NCBI GenBank assembly: GCA_038043305.1
Contig: JBBTCG010000162.1
Location: 1 to 32,282 of the forward strand
Direction: 5' to 3'
DNA: 32,282 bases
From: JACRCE01 sp038043305
GTDB lineage: Bacteria; Desulfobacterota; GWC2-55-46
Under the pieces are notes generated by a model. It had not been told where the DNA came from. It saw nothing but the letters and a program-made list of their open reading frames with translations, and did no database searches. Made by a program: the position numbers and the translations under genes. Shown here piece by piece: positions 14,765-21,694 of the stretch (positions are counted from its first letter, which is position 1; the number at the start of each line of letters is the position of its first letter).

Positions 14765-15328
14765 TCAAACGTCCATCTCTCCGAGCGCCTTGATGGCCGC
14801 AAGCCGCATCTTGTGGTTGCCCTTGACCGCGAAGTACAGCATGGCCTCTTCAGTGCGCTTGTCCCCTATGCGCCCGGCAAGCTCAAGCGCCCTCTCCACG
14901 ACGCCGGGGTCCTGATTCTTGAGCAGCGGCATGACCGCTGGAAGTATGCGCGCATCCCTGAAGCCGGCCATTGCCTCAAGCGCTACGCGCTGGACAATGG
15001 CGCTTGCATCCTTTAGCGCCTCGACGATATGCGCAAGGACGTTGGCGTCAGGCAGACCTCCAAGCACCCTGACCGCTGCGGCGCGCACGTCCTCGGACGG
15101 GTCTTTAGAGGCCTTGATCAGCGCCTCGGCAACGGACGGCCCCTTGAGAGCGCCGATGGCATATATCGCCCTTACCTTCTCAAGCATCGGGGCTGACGCG
15201 ATCTTCTGAGCCAGTTCCACAAGACGGCTGCGCGCAGTAAGATTCTCCATGGCCTCAGCCGCGGCCTTCTTTATCTCGTCGTCCTTGTCCTGCAATGCGC
15301 TTAAAAATATCTCTCGTCTCTTTTCCAT
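14765..15328 (-). CDS. HEAT-repeat protein
   Basis: 187 aa made of about five HEAT-like helical repeats of 30-35 residues, each with the pattern D-x-x-V-R-x-A-A-x-x-A-L-G (for example SEDVRAAAVRVLGGL and DASAIVQRVALEAMAG). No signal peptide or membrane segment, so probably cytoplasmic. Such solenoids bind proteins and sometimes DNA or tetrapyrrole-modifying partners. It is the first gene of the HEAT-NfeD-SPFH operon. A possible promoter with a TGn-extended -10 box lies 8 bases before the ATG. Confidence 0.85.
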   Translation of the reverse strand: MEKRREIFLSALQDKDDEIKKAAAEAMENLTARSRLVELAQKIASAPMLEKVRAIYAIGALKGPSVAEALIKASKDPSEDVRAAAVRVLGGLPDANVLAHIVEALKDASAIVQRVALEAMAGFRDARILPAVMPLLKNQDPGVVERALELAGRIGDKRTEEAMLYFAVKGNHKMRLAAIKALGEMDV

Positions 15329-15336
15329 ACCTGTAA

Positions 15337-15365
15337 TCTATAGCAGATTAAGCCGCAACTTGCAA
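15337..15365 (-). promoter_or_regulatory. Candidate promoter of the HEAT gene, possibly leaderless
   Basis: On the minus strand, TTGCAA, a 17-base spacer, and TATAGA at 15337-15342 preceded by TGC. Eight bases separate the -10 from the ATG at 15328. ACAGGT between them is at best a weak Shine-Dalgarno. Confidence 0.45.
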
Positions 15366-15455
15366 CCTGCCTTTCTTGAAAGAAAGGTAGGCCCAAAGAA
15401 CTTTAATTGGGAATAAGCACCAAGGCTGACGATTACCATGTATTGCCCCATCACC
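15366..15455 (+). repeat. Interspersed hairpin repeat, variant copy (R3)
   Basis: Starts with a hairpin (arms CCTGCCTTTCTT and AAGAAAGGTAGG), then a block with TAATTGGGAATAAGCACC at its core that is shared with 18664-18692 and 20149-20177, and ends TATTGCCCCATCACC, shared with the repeat at 28381. Total length is 90 bases, like the 89-base copies, but the middle is different. Confidence 0.75.
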
Positions 15456-15469
15456 GCTTTGCTCGTCAG

Positions 15470-15498
15470 TTGACAGCGCGTCCGGACTGCTATACATT
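15470..15498 (+). promoter_or_regulatory. Promoter of the nicotinamidase gene
   Basis: TTGACA (15470-15475), a 17-base spacer and TACATT (15493-15498). The leader would be about 23 bases and includes the AAGCGGAGGGG ribosome site before the ATG at 15528. Confidence 0.55.
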
Positions 15499-15527
15499 TT
15501 AATCGTCGGTTAAGCGGAGGGGATTAT

Positions 15528-16127
15528 ATGTCAGGGAACAATATCTGCCTCGTCATCGTGGACTTCCAAAACGACTTTTGCCCGGGAGGGGCGCTTGCCG
15601 TAAAGGATGGGGACCGCATTGCCGACGCCTTGAACGGCTATATAGCCATGTTCCAAGCCAAGGGACACTTGATTGTCGCAACGCGGGACTTTCATCCATC
15701 AACAACTATCCACTTCAAACAACACGGCGGGGCATGGCCGCCTCACTGCGTGCAGGGGACTCAAGGCGCGGCCTTTCATCCGGCATTGAAACTGCCGGGC
15801 AACGCCGTGATAATAACAAAGGGCGAGCGGCCTGATGAGGATTCATATTCAGGCTTTGACGGAAGGGACGAGCGCGGCCTCGGGCTTGAGGCCGTATTGA
15901 AAAACGACGGGATAAGACGTCTCTTTATATGCGGCCTTGCAACCGACTACTGCGTAAAGGCAACCGCGCTCGACGCATTGAGGCTCGGCTTCAGGGTTAC
16001 GGCGCTTGTGGACGCGATAAAGGGCGTTGACCTGCATGAAGGGGACTCGATGGCCGCGCTTGAAGAGATGGCCGAACACGGCGCTCTCTTGTCGTCGCTG
16101 GCTGAGGTCAGGACAACGTTGGCATGA
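15528..16127 (+). CDS. pncA: Nicotinamidase (PncA-like cysteine hydrolase)
   Basis: 199 aa. Nicotinamidase turns nicotinamide into nicotinic acid for NAD recycling. The catalytic triad of the isochorismatase-fold family is in place: Asp12 (IVDFQNDF), Lys98 (ITKGERPDED) and Cys142 (GLATDYCVKATALDA). The metal site residues Asp54 and His56 (TRDFHP) and a further His (PPHC) support nicotinamidase rather than a general isochorismatase. The GGAGGGG ribosome site lies 6 bases before the ATG. It is convergent with the M48 peptidase gene, 39 bases away. Confidence 0.93.
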   Translation: MSGNNICLVIVDFQNDFCPGGALAVKDGDRIADALNGYIAMFQAKGHLIVATRDFHPSTTIHFKQHGGAWPPHCVQGTQGAAFHPALKLPGNAVIITKGERPDEDSYSGFDGRDERGLGLEAVLKNDGIRRLFICGLATDYCVKATALDALRLGFRVTALVDAIKGVDLHEGDSMAALEEMAEHGALLSSLAEVRTTLA

Positions 16128-16166
16128 AGACGGCGGATGATGAGGGGTCTTAAAGGCATAACCTGC

Positions 16167-17270
16167 CTATAAACCTTTCGAACAGGCCGTTGCCAGTTTT
16201 TTCCAGTCCGTGTCCGGCAATAGCGAAGGAAAGGCGGCTCCTTTATCCTTTGCCCCGGCCTCAAGATACCTTAGCCGCTCGCCGGTCAGCGGATGTGACG
16301 CCACGTATCGCAGTATGCCCGGCACTGCCGCGCCTTCCTTGTCCAGTTTTTTCAGAAAGTCGGACAGACCGGATGGATCAATGAGCGCCTTTATCAAAAG
16401 CGCCTGTCCCGCCTCGTCCGCCTCGCGTTCGCTCGCCCTTGAATAGGTCGTCTGTATGACGGAGTCGGCAATCCTCGCGACGCCTGATACGTTGCCGCCC
16501 GTCACGACGGAGAGGAGCATATACGCGGAGAGTTGTTGAAAGAGCGCCTTTGTCGCGTGCCTTTTCAGCACGTGCTGCATCTCATGCGCCAGCACCCCGG
16601 CAAGCTCCTCGGTTCGCTCCGTTTTTTCAAGCAGGCCGGTGAAGATGACGATATGCCCGCCCGGAGCGGCAAAGGCGTTGACTATCTTGTTGTTTACGAT
16701 ATGTATCCTGAAGGTATACGGGTGCGGTCTGGCCGCATGGTCAAGGCTTGATAGAACGGCCTCAAGCTGTTTTTTCAACTCCGCATCCTCGCATTTGCCG
16801 CCCGGAATTGACTGCGCCATTTGCTCCGCCACGGCGCTGCCGAGCGAATCCTCAACGGACGCCGGAACCCTTGCGGCCGCATATCCGGCGACGATTGGCA
16901 AAGAGACGTAAAATCCCGCCAACGCAACGGCAATGCAGACAACGGCGATGACGGCTATAATGACTGATTTACGGCGGTTTCGGACGTTGCTGAATTTTGT
17001 CAAAGATGACGGTGAGACACGCCTCAATTCCTCGATAAATCCGTGAACGATTATGACAAGGGACGCGCCTCGTCTTTCAAGCCGTACCGGCTCACCTGCG
17101 TAGGAATCCTGCGAAAAGTTTATTTCATTAAACGGCCATTCGACATGAGCTGCTATCGTCGGCAACCCGTCTCCGGTTATCCTAAGGCCGGTATTGGTTA
17201 TCGAAACCTTTACGTCGTATCTGGCTGCGGTTTTGCCGTTATAGTAGTAGGCGTCCCATGTCCGATTCAT
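16167..17270 (-). CDS. M48-family zinc metallopeptidase, membrane-anchored
   Basis: 367 aa. M48 peptidases include HtpX- and BepA-like proteins that degrade damaged membrane or envelope proteins. The start at 17270 is 1 base after the stop of the DUF898 gene and begins MNRTWDAYYYNG. The N-terminal domain (about 100 residues, beta-rich) precedes a basic stretch (RNRRKS) and one membrane helix (VIIAVIAVVCIAVALAGFYV). The active site follows: HEMQH at His229-Glu230-His233 (HExxH) and the third ligand in SEREADEAG. DUF898 plus M48 is a recurrent gene pair in bacteria and likely acts together in the envelope. Weak Shine-Dalgarno fits translational coupling. Confidence 0.9.
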   Translation of the reverse strand: MNRTWDAYYYNGKTAARYDVKVSITNTGLRITGDGLPTIAAHVEWPFNEINFSQDSYAGEPVRLERRGASLVIIVHGFIEELRRVSPSSLTKFSNVRNRRKSVIIAVIAVVCIAVALAGFYVSLPIVAGYAAARVPASVEDSLGSAVAEQMAQSIPGGKCEDAELKKQLEAVLSSLDHAARPHPYTFRIHIVNNKIVNAFAAPGGHIVIFTGLLEKTERTEELAGVLAHEMQHVLKRHATKALFQQLSAYMLLSVVTGGNVSGVARIADSVIQTTYSRASEREADEAGQALLIKALIDPSGLSDFLKKLDKEGAAVPGILRYVASHPLTGERLRYLEAGAKDKGAAFPSLLPDTDWKKLATACSKGL

Positions 17271-17271
17271 C

Positions 17272-18432
17272 TCAGAATCCGAAGTCAACGTCAAACGCGT
17301 CGGCCAGACCGTCTCCGGCGGCGGATGCCTCATTTATCCTCTGGCGGATGCCTTCAAAGTCAACGGCTCCTTTGACCATCAGGAAGCGCGCATTGAACTC
17401 TGCCATGCGTTTTACCACCCACGCGAAGCCTATGCCGAACGTGAATATCACAAGGAGCACATTGCCAAGATAATAGGTAAAGAGTTTTCCTCCGGTGATG
17501 TCAAAGGAAAAGCTAAGACCCTCTACGCTTGTATGCTCCCAATCGTAGCGCATCAGTTTAGCCCTGTACCAGAACCAGTACAAGCCAAAGGTGATAATGA
17601 CGAGCGCGTGCCCAAGAATGAGATGCCAGCGCAGGTCTTCGCTCTTGCCGGTATACTTGAACTGGCTTGTGCCGTAAAACGAGTTTGTCCGCCAAAACTC
17701 CTGTTTGTCAATATAAAAGCGCGGGTAATAAAACCCAAGCGTTACGACGGACAGAAACGTTCCGATGAGGTAGAGCTTCATGGCCTCCTTTGCCGTGCCT
17801 CGGAAGCTGAACCGCACGCCGTGCCACTGAGTGCGGTTGTAGCGGTATCGTCTTGCGCTTGCTAAGACGTAAGGTTTTATCACAAGTACGCCTATTACGA
17901 TGAGGTAGCCGAAGGCGGGATGGACAAATTGAGCAAGCAGGTTCGGGACTACGAATATGAGAAAGAAAAGCCCTGAAGCCCTGAATGCCCCCTTGAGGAG
18001 TTCCTTGCCTGTGCCGAGGTATTCAAACCTATCGCCCATGAACTGCGTGTGACTCCACAAGTACCGCCTGAGCTTTGTCTTGCCCCAGAAGTAATAGATA
18101 TTGAACGTAACGATGGACAGCAGGGCATTCACGAGATAGATGACGAACAGCTCGCCGCCCTTTCCGTGAAAGGACAGAGAGTGCGTCTGGCCGGCCGCAG
18201 TCCCGGCCGCTGTCTTCCGGGCAACAGGCGGCTTTGGCGAAGTCGGTTCAGCCTGCGACGGGCCGACATGGTCGGTCATTGACGACATTCCGGCAAGTGA
18301 GCGCTCCTTTTCAGCGCGGTTGAATTTGAATATAGCCCCGCACCTCGGACAGGCGGCCTGAAGGAGGCCGAACGGAATCTTTGCGCCGTCAACCGTTCCT
18401 GAATGATTACATGATGGACATTGGATACGCAT
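17272..18432 (-). CDS. YjgN/DUF898 membrane protein with zinc-ribbon
   Basis: 386 aa. A zinc-ribbon of the MJ0042 kind comes first, with Cys5, Cys8, Cys28 and Cys31. A linker follows, then DUF898 with about eight to ten membrane segments and repeated aromatic motifs around each pair: FYWGKTKLRRYLWSHT, FYYPRFYIDKQEFW, FWYRAKLMRYDWEHT. YjgN-type proteins are inner-membrane proteins of unknown activity. The zinc-ribbon fusion suggests sensing or protein contact on the cytoplasmic side. It is translated just before the M48 peptidase gene. No clear Shine-Dalgarno precedes the ATG. Confidence 0.88.
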   Translation of the reverse strand: MRIQCPSCNHSGTVDGAKIPFGLLQAACPRCGAIFKFNRAEKERSLAGMSSMTDHVGPSQAEPTSPKPPVARKTAAGTAAGQTHSLSFHGKGGELFVIYLVNALLSIVTFNIYYFWGKTKLRRYLWSHTQFMGDRFEYLGTGKELLKGAFRASGLFFLIFVVPNLLAQFVHPAFGYLIVIGVLVIKPYVLASARRYRYNRTQWHGVRFSFRGTAKEAMKLYLIGTFLSVVTLGFYYPRFYIDKQEFWRTNSFYGTSQFKYTGKSEDLRWHLILGHALVIITFGLYWFWYRAKLMRYDWEHTSVEGLSFSFDITGGKLFTYYLGNVLLVIFTFGIGFAWVVKRMAEFNARFLMVKGAVDFEGIRQRINEASAAGDGLADAFDVDFGF

Positions 18433-18504
18433 AGCTTATTATCGGCATCTTGCCGGTATTTCTTTAGCGCCCTTTAGTCTTTTGCCGGTCGGGCAATATT
18501 CGTG

Positions 18505-18532
18505 TGGGCTAACCGTAAAGGCACGGTTAGCC
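18505..18532. repeat. Perfect 11-bp hairpin
   Basis: GGGCTAACCGT and ACGGTTAGCCC with a 6-base loop. No T-run follows on either strand, so its role is not clear. It sits in the 257-base spacer between the aspartase and DUF898 genes, which otherwise holds the long inverted repeat and the 29-bp repeat and no credible gene. Confidence 0.75.
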
Positions 18533-18557
18533 CCGGTAAGGAAATGTTCATTTTGAA

Positions 18558-18657
18558 GCTCGTCTTATCGCGCCCAGCACCACTTTGTATTACGAAAGCA
18601 TGTTGTTTAGTAAATCGCACCGCACAACAAAGTGGTGCTGGGCGCGAGACGACGAGC
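18558..18657. repeat. 100-bp element with 31-bp terminal inverted repeats
   Basis: Left arm 18558-18588 and right arm 18627-18657 are complementary at 29 of 31 positions, around a 38-base loop. The inner 20 bp (starting CGCGCCCAGCACCAC) is perfect. It has no coding potential I can support and no target-site duplication is visible. It is MITE-like in shape, but could equally be a structured RNA. Confidence 0.8.
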
Positions 18658-18663
18658 AACCGG

Positions 18664-18692
18664 TCGTCAGCCTTGGTGTTTATTCCCAATTA
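18664..18692 (-). repeat. 29-bp repeat at the aspartase 3' end (R4)
   Basis: On the minus strand it starts with the aspartase stop codon TAA and reads TAATTGGGAATAAACACC and onward to GACGA. It differs at two positions from the copy at 20149-20177. The match to 15366-15455 extends a further 13 bases or so into the last aspartase codons. Confidence 0.85.
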
Positions 18693-20117
18693 AAGTTTTT
18701 TGGGCTTGAACACGGTCATGTCAACGGGCTTGAACATGGCCTTTCCCTTGATAAGCCTTTCCCATTGTTTCTCGCTTAATATGCCTTTTTCGATTGCAAC
18801 GTCCTTTACCGGTCTGCCGGTGCTTGCGGCCTCCTTTGCGATTGACGTTGCGGCCGTATATCCGATAAACGTATTAAGGCCGGTTGCAAGGCCGATAGAG
18901 CCTTCAAAGTACCTCCTGCAACGAGCCTTGTCGGCCTTTATGCCCATTACACATCGTTCGTTGAAGGAGTTGACGCCGGTCGTAAGTATGCGCGTGGATT
19001 CGAGGATATTATGATTTATCACCGGCAGCATGACGTTAAGCTCAAGTTGTCCGGCCTGAGCGGCGCATGTAACGGCAAGGTCTAAGCCTATTACCTGAAA
19101 GCAGACCATGTTCAGCATCTCTGCCATGACCGGGTTTACCTTACCCGGCATGATGGACGAGCCTGCCTGCACCGGCAACAGCGTTATCTCGGCAAGGCCG
19201 GTCGTTGGGCCGGAGCTCAAGAGCCTCAGGTCATTTGCAATCCTTATAAGCTCGACGGCAGCGGCCTTTAACGCCCCGGAATAGACGACAAAGTCCGCCA
19301 TACTGCTCAAGGCTTCAAAGGCGTCTGGCGCCTTGAGCAAGTCCTTGAAGCCGCTCGCTCTTTTCAACTCCGAAAGCGCAATTGAGCGATACCTTGGATG
19401 CGTGTTTATGCCTGTGCCGACGGCTGTACCCCCAAGGCCGATGCGCTTTAACCCGCGCCTTGCCGCCTCGATTGTAATGCCCGCGCTCCTTATCGCCGCC
19501 GCGTAGGAACCAAACTCCTGCCCCAGCGTTATCGGAGAGGCGTCCTGAAGATGCGTCCTGCCGGATTTAACGACCCCGGAAAACTCCCTTGCCTTCAAGA
19601 AAAGCGTGCCTTCAAGCGCCTTGAGCGCGGCAATGAGCCGTTTCGACGACATGAGGCACGCAAGCCTCAATGCCGTTGGCATGGCGTCGTTGGTTGACTG
19701 GCTCATGTTGACGTGGTCGTTGGGATGGATGACGTCGTATCTGCCGCGCCTTTTGCCGAGAAGCTCAAGCGCCCTGTTGGCAATGACCTCATTGGCGTTC
19801 ATGTTGTGGGAAGTGCCGGCGCCCGCCTGATAGACGTCAACCACGAACTGGTCATGGAGTTTGCCCGTGATGACCTCGTCGGACGCCCTGATTATCGCCT
19901 TTGCAATGCGTCTGTCAATGAGTCCGATGGAAAGATTGGCAAGGCAGGCCGCCTTTTTCACCTGAGCCGCGGCAACGATGAACTCAGGATGGGGACGGAT
20001 ACCGCTGATTGGAAAGTTCTCAATGGCGCGAGCCGTGTGAATGCCCCAGTATGCGTCCACAGGGATTGATTTAGAGCCGATGGAGTCGGCCTCAAGCCTT
20101 GTCTTTTTATTTGGCAT
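18690..20117 (-). CDS. aspA: Aspartate ammonia-lyase (aspartase/fumarase superfamily)
   Basis: 475 aa from the ATG at 20117. The enzyme removes ammonia from L-aspartate to make fumarate, or the reverse. The superfamily signature GSSIMPGKVNPV is present, as are HPNDHVNMSQSTND and the GAGTSHNMNANEV loop. The N-terminal PVDAYWGIHTARAIENFPISG resembles aspartases more than class II fumarases, which have a W-G-A-Q-T-like version, so I favour aspA over fumC. A TTG at 20174 directly after the GerMN stop would add residues encoded only by the 29-bp repeat, so 20117 is preferred; it lacks a good Shine-Dalgarno. The gene is bracketed by two near-identical 29-bp repeats in the same orientation, and its last codons lie in the repeat-related block. 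Confidence 0.82.
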   Translation of the reverse strand: MPNKKTRLEADSIGSKSIPVDAYWGIHTARAIENFPISGIRPHPEFIVAAAQVKKAACLANLSIGLIDRRIAKAIIRASDEVITGKLHDQFVVDVYQAGAGTSHNMNANEVIANRALELLGKRRGRYDVIHPNDHVNMSQSTNDAMPTALRLACLMSSKRLIAALKALEGTLFLKAREFSGVVKSGRTHLQDASPITLGQEFGSYAAAIRSAGITIEAARRGLKRIGLGGTAVGTGINTHPRYRSIALSELKRASGFKDLLKAPDAFEALSSMADFVVYSGALKAAAVELIRIANDLRLLSSGPTTGLAEITLLPVQAGSSIMPGKVNPVMAEMLNMVCFQVIGLDLAVTCAAQAGQLELNVMLPVINHNILESTRILTTGVNSFNERCVMGIKADKARCRRYFEGSIGLATGLNTFIGYTAATSIAKEAASTGRPVKDVAIEKGILSEKQWERLIKGKAMFKPVDMTVFKPKKL

Positions 20118-20119
20118 GG

Positions 20120-20142
20120 GGTGCTTGCCGCACGGGCAATAT
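20120..20142 (-). repeat. Tail module of the repeat (perfect copy of 27008-27030)
   Basis: Twenty-three bases including TTGCCCGTGCGGCAA, itself a small hairpin (TTGCC/GGCAA), are identical between this site and the end of the repeat next to the enolase gene. Here it lies immediately in front of the aspartase start. Confidence 0.8.
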
Positions 20143-20148
20143 AAATTT

Positions 20149-20177
20149 TCGTCTGCCTTGGTGTTGATTCCCAATTA
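20149..20177 (-). repeat. 29-bp repeat at the aspartase 5' side (R5)
   Basis: Begins with the TAA stop of the GerMN gene and reads TAATTGGGAATCAACACC to GACGA. With the copy at 18664-18692 it forms direct repeats around the aspartase gene. Confidence 0.85.
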
Positions 20178-20798
20178 GGGCTTTATTATCTTCCTGTCGG
20201 GGACAAACGGCTGGCTTATGTCAATGTGCCCGGCAAGCGTGGACGCCTTCTTGCCTTGAATAAGCAGTTCCACCAGCTTGATCTGTGGAAAATTCAATGC
20301 AACGGTATTGACTATGGAGTAGACGGTCTGAAGCTCGCCTGATGAACCGCCCGTGTGCTTAAAGGCAATCTCCTCGCTAAGGTCAATTATTGCAAGGCCG
20401 TCTTTTATCCTTACGGAACGAATCCTCGCACCCTGCGGGATCGGGCTTGCGAGCCTCGAATCGTTAGGTCCGGCCAAAAGTATCTCCAGAGCCTCCCTTA
20501 CCTCGGCCTCAAGAGAGAGCACCTTCACGATGCGCCGCTCAGGCACAAGACGCGTCCCCTCCTCGTCGCTAAAGTATATCTTGATCTCCTTGAAGCCCTT
20601 GTCGGTTTTGAGCGCCTTCTCGACGGCTGGTTTGAATATAATATCTCCGTACCTGTCAATTATGATTATGCCCGCGATGATGGTAACCAGCGCGACGAGC
20701 AGGACAACGAGATAGCCGTTGCCGGATTTACCGCGCCTTCGCTTACCATTGTGTTGGCCGCCGTGCTGGCCGCTTTGTCCTTTTGTCTTACGTGCCAT
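20175..20798 (-). CDS. GerMN-domain protein
   Basis: 207 aa. A basic, Gly/Lys-rich cytoplasmic tail is followed by one membrane helix (YLVVLLVALVTIIAGIIIID) and a periplasmic GerMN domain (PF10646): IKIYFSDEEGTRLVPERR, EALEILLAGP and IRSVRIKDGLAIIDLSEE, with a tail LVELLIQGKK. In spore formers this domain is found in germination proteins; in Gram-negative bacteria it occurs next to murI or amidase genes and is taken to be cell-envelope related. The ATG is 1 base after the murI stop, so coupling is likely. No Shine-Dalgarno stands out. Confidence 0.87.
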   Translation of the reverse strand: MARKTKGQSGQHGGQHNGKRRRGKSGNGYLVVLLVALVTIIAGIIIIDRYGDIIFKPAVEKALKTDKGFKEIKIYFSDEEGTRLVPERRIVKVLSLEAEVREALEILLAGPNDSRLASPIPQGARIRSVRIKDGLAIIDLSEEIAFKHTGGSSGELQTVYSIVNTVALNFPQIKLVELLIQGKKASTLAGHIDISQPFVPDRKIIKP

Positions 20799-20799
20799 G

Positions 20800-21624
20800 T
20801 TAGTTCAATACGACGAGTTCCGCATTGTCAAGGGTTTCTCCGAAAAACCTCCTGCCAACGGCAATAAACCTCTCCGGAGAGTCCGTCACAAAGAACCTGT
20901 GCGCTCCCTGAGCGTCTGATGCGTTCAATAGCTTGGCCTGCGCGAGTGAGCGCTTGACCTCGTCGGCAGTGGCCGCGGCTGAATCAATGAGCACGACGCC
21001 GGGACCAAGCACGCCGAGCATGGTCTCCTTGAGAAGCGGATAATGAGTGCACCCCAATACAAGGGTGTCTATTTCGAGTTTTTTGAATCCCTCAAGGTAG
21101 CGTGAGGCTATCTCCCTTGTAACATCGTCCCTGAGCCAACCCTCCTCAACAAGAGGCACGAACAAAGGACATGCCTTGGTAAACGTGGCTATGTCCGGGT
21201 TTATGGCCTTTATCGCGCCGCAGTACGCGTTGCTTTTTATCGTCCCCTCGGTGCCTATGACGCCGACTTTTTTCGAGCGCGTAATCCGCGCCGCGGCCCT
21301 TGCGCCCGGCTCTATGACGCCTATGACCGGCACCTTCAATTCAAGCTTGAGCCTCTCCAGCGCAAAGGCCGAGGCCGTGTTGCACGCGACAACTATCATC
21401 TTCACCCCGCGCCTTACAAGAAAGCGCGCGTCCTCAAGGGAGTATCTTTCCACCGTCTCCTTTGATTTAGAGCCGTAAGGCACACGCGCCGTATCTCCAA
21501 GATATATGGTATCCTCGGACGGCATGAGCCTCGTTATCTCCCTTAATACGGTAAGTCCCCCGATGCCTGAATCAAAAACCCCGATTGGCCGCGCCGCGTC
21601 AATGTCTCTTGTTGAAAAGTTCAT
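20800..21624 (-). CDS. murI: Glutamate racemase
   Basis: 274 aa, normal for MurI, which makes D-glutamate for peptidoglycan. Both catalytic cysteines are in their motifs, ACNTAS and LGCTHYPLL. The N-terminal IGVFDSGIGGLTVLREI is characteristic, as are YLGDTARVPYGSKS and GVIGTEGTI. The open frame begins with ATG at 21624, directly after a strong sigma70 promoter, so the mRNA seems leaderless. It is the first gene of murI-GerMN-aspA. The neighbouring polX runs divergently from a start 71 bases away. Confidence 0.96.
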   Translation of the reverse strand: MNFSTRDIDAARPIGVFDSGIGGLTVLREITRLMPSEDTIYLGDTARVPYGSKSKETVERYSLEDARFLVRRGVKMIVVACNTASAFALERLKLELKVPVIGVIEPGARAAARITRSKKVGVIGTEGTIKSNAYCGAIKAINPDIATFTKACPLFVPLVEEGWLRDDVTREIASRYLEGFKKLEIDTLVLGCTHYPLLKETMLGVLGPGVVLIDSAAATADEVKRSLAQAKLLNASDAQGAHRFFVTDSPERFIAVGRRFFGETLDNAELVVLN

Positions 21625-21630
21625 TTTTCA

Positions 21631-21659
21631 AGTCTATGCAATGGACTGATTCTTGTCAA
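21631..21659 (-). promoter_or_regulatory. Promoter of murI, leaderless
   Basis: On the minus strand, perfect TTGACA (21654-21659), a 17-base spacer, TAGACT (21631-21636), then 6 bases (TGAAAA) and the murI ATG. No Shine-Dalgarno is present, and the expected transcription start is at the start codon. Confidence 0.75.
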
Positions 21660-21678
21660 TAGGAAATAGGTATTCCTC

Positions 21679-21687
21679 TGATATAAT
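21679..21687 (+). promoter_or_regulatory. Extended -10 promoter of polX, leaderless
   Basis: TGATATAAT has a perfect TGn extension plus TATAAT. Seven bases separate the box from the polX ATG at 21695 and there is no Shine-Dalgarno. No -35 is needed for this class. Confidence 0.7.
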
Positions 21688-21694
21688 ACCACAT

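Noticed and set aside
18558..18657. Integron attC site
   Set aside because: The perfect long arms and lack of R/L boxes do not fit attC; only 24847-24902 has that structure.
18474..18689. Open frame of 71 aa on the minus strand starting MGINTKADDR
   Set aside because: It is made of the 29-bp repeat and the 100-bp inverted repeat, with no ribosome site and no domain.
20118..20174. Aspartase start at TTG 20174
   Set aside because: The extra residues are encoded only by repeat sequences and do not resemble aspartase N-termini.
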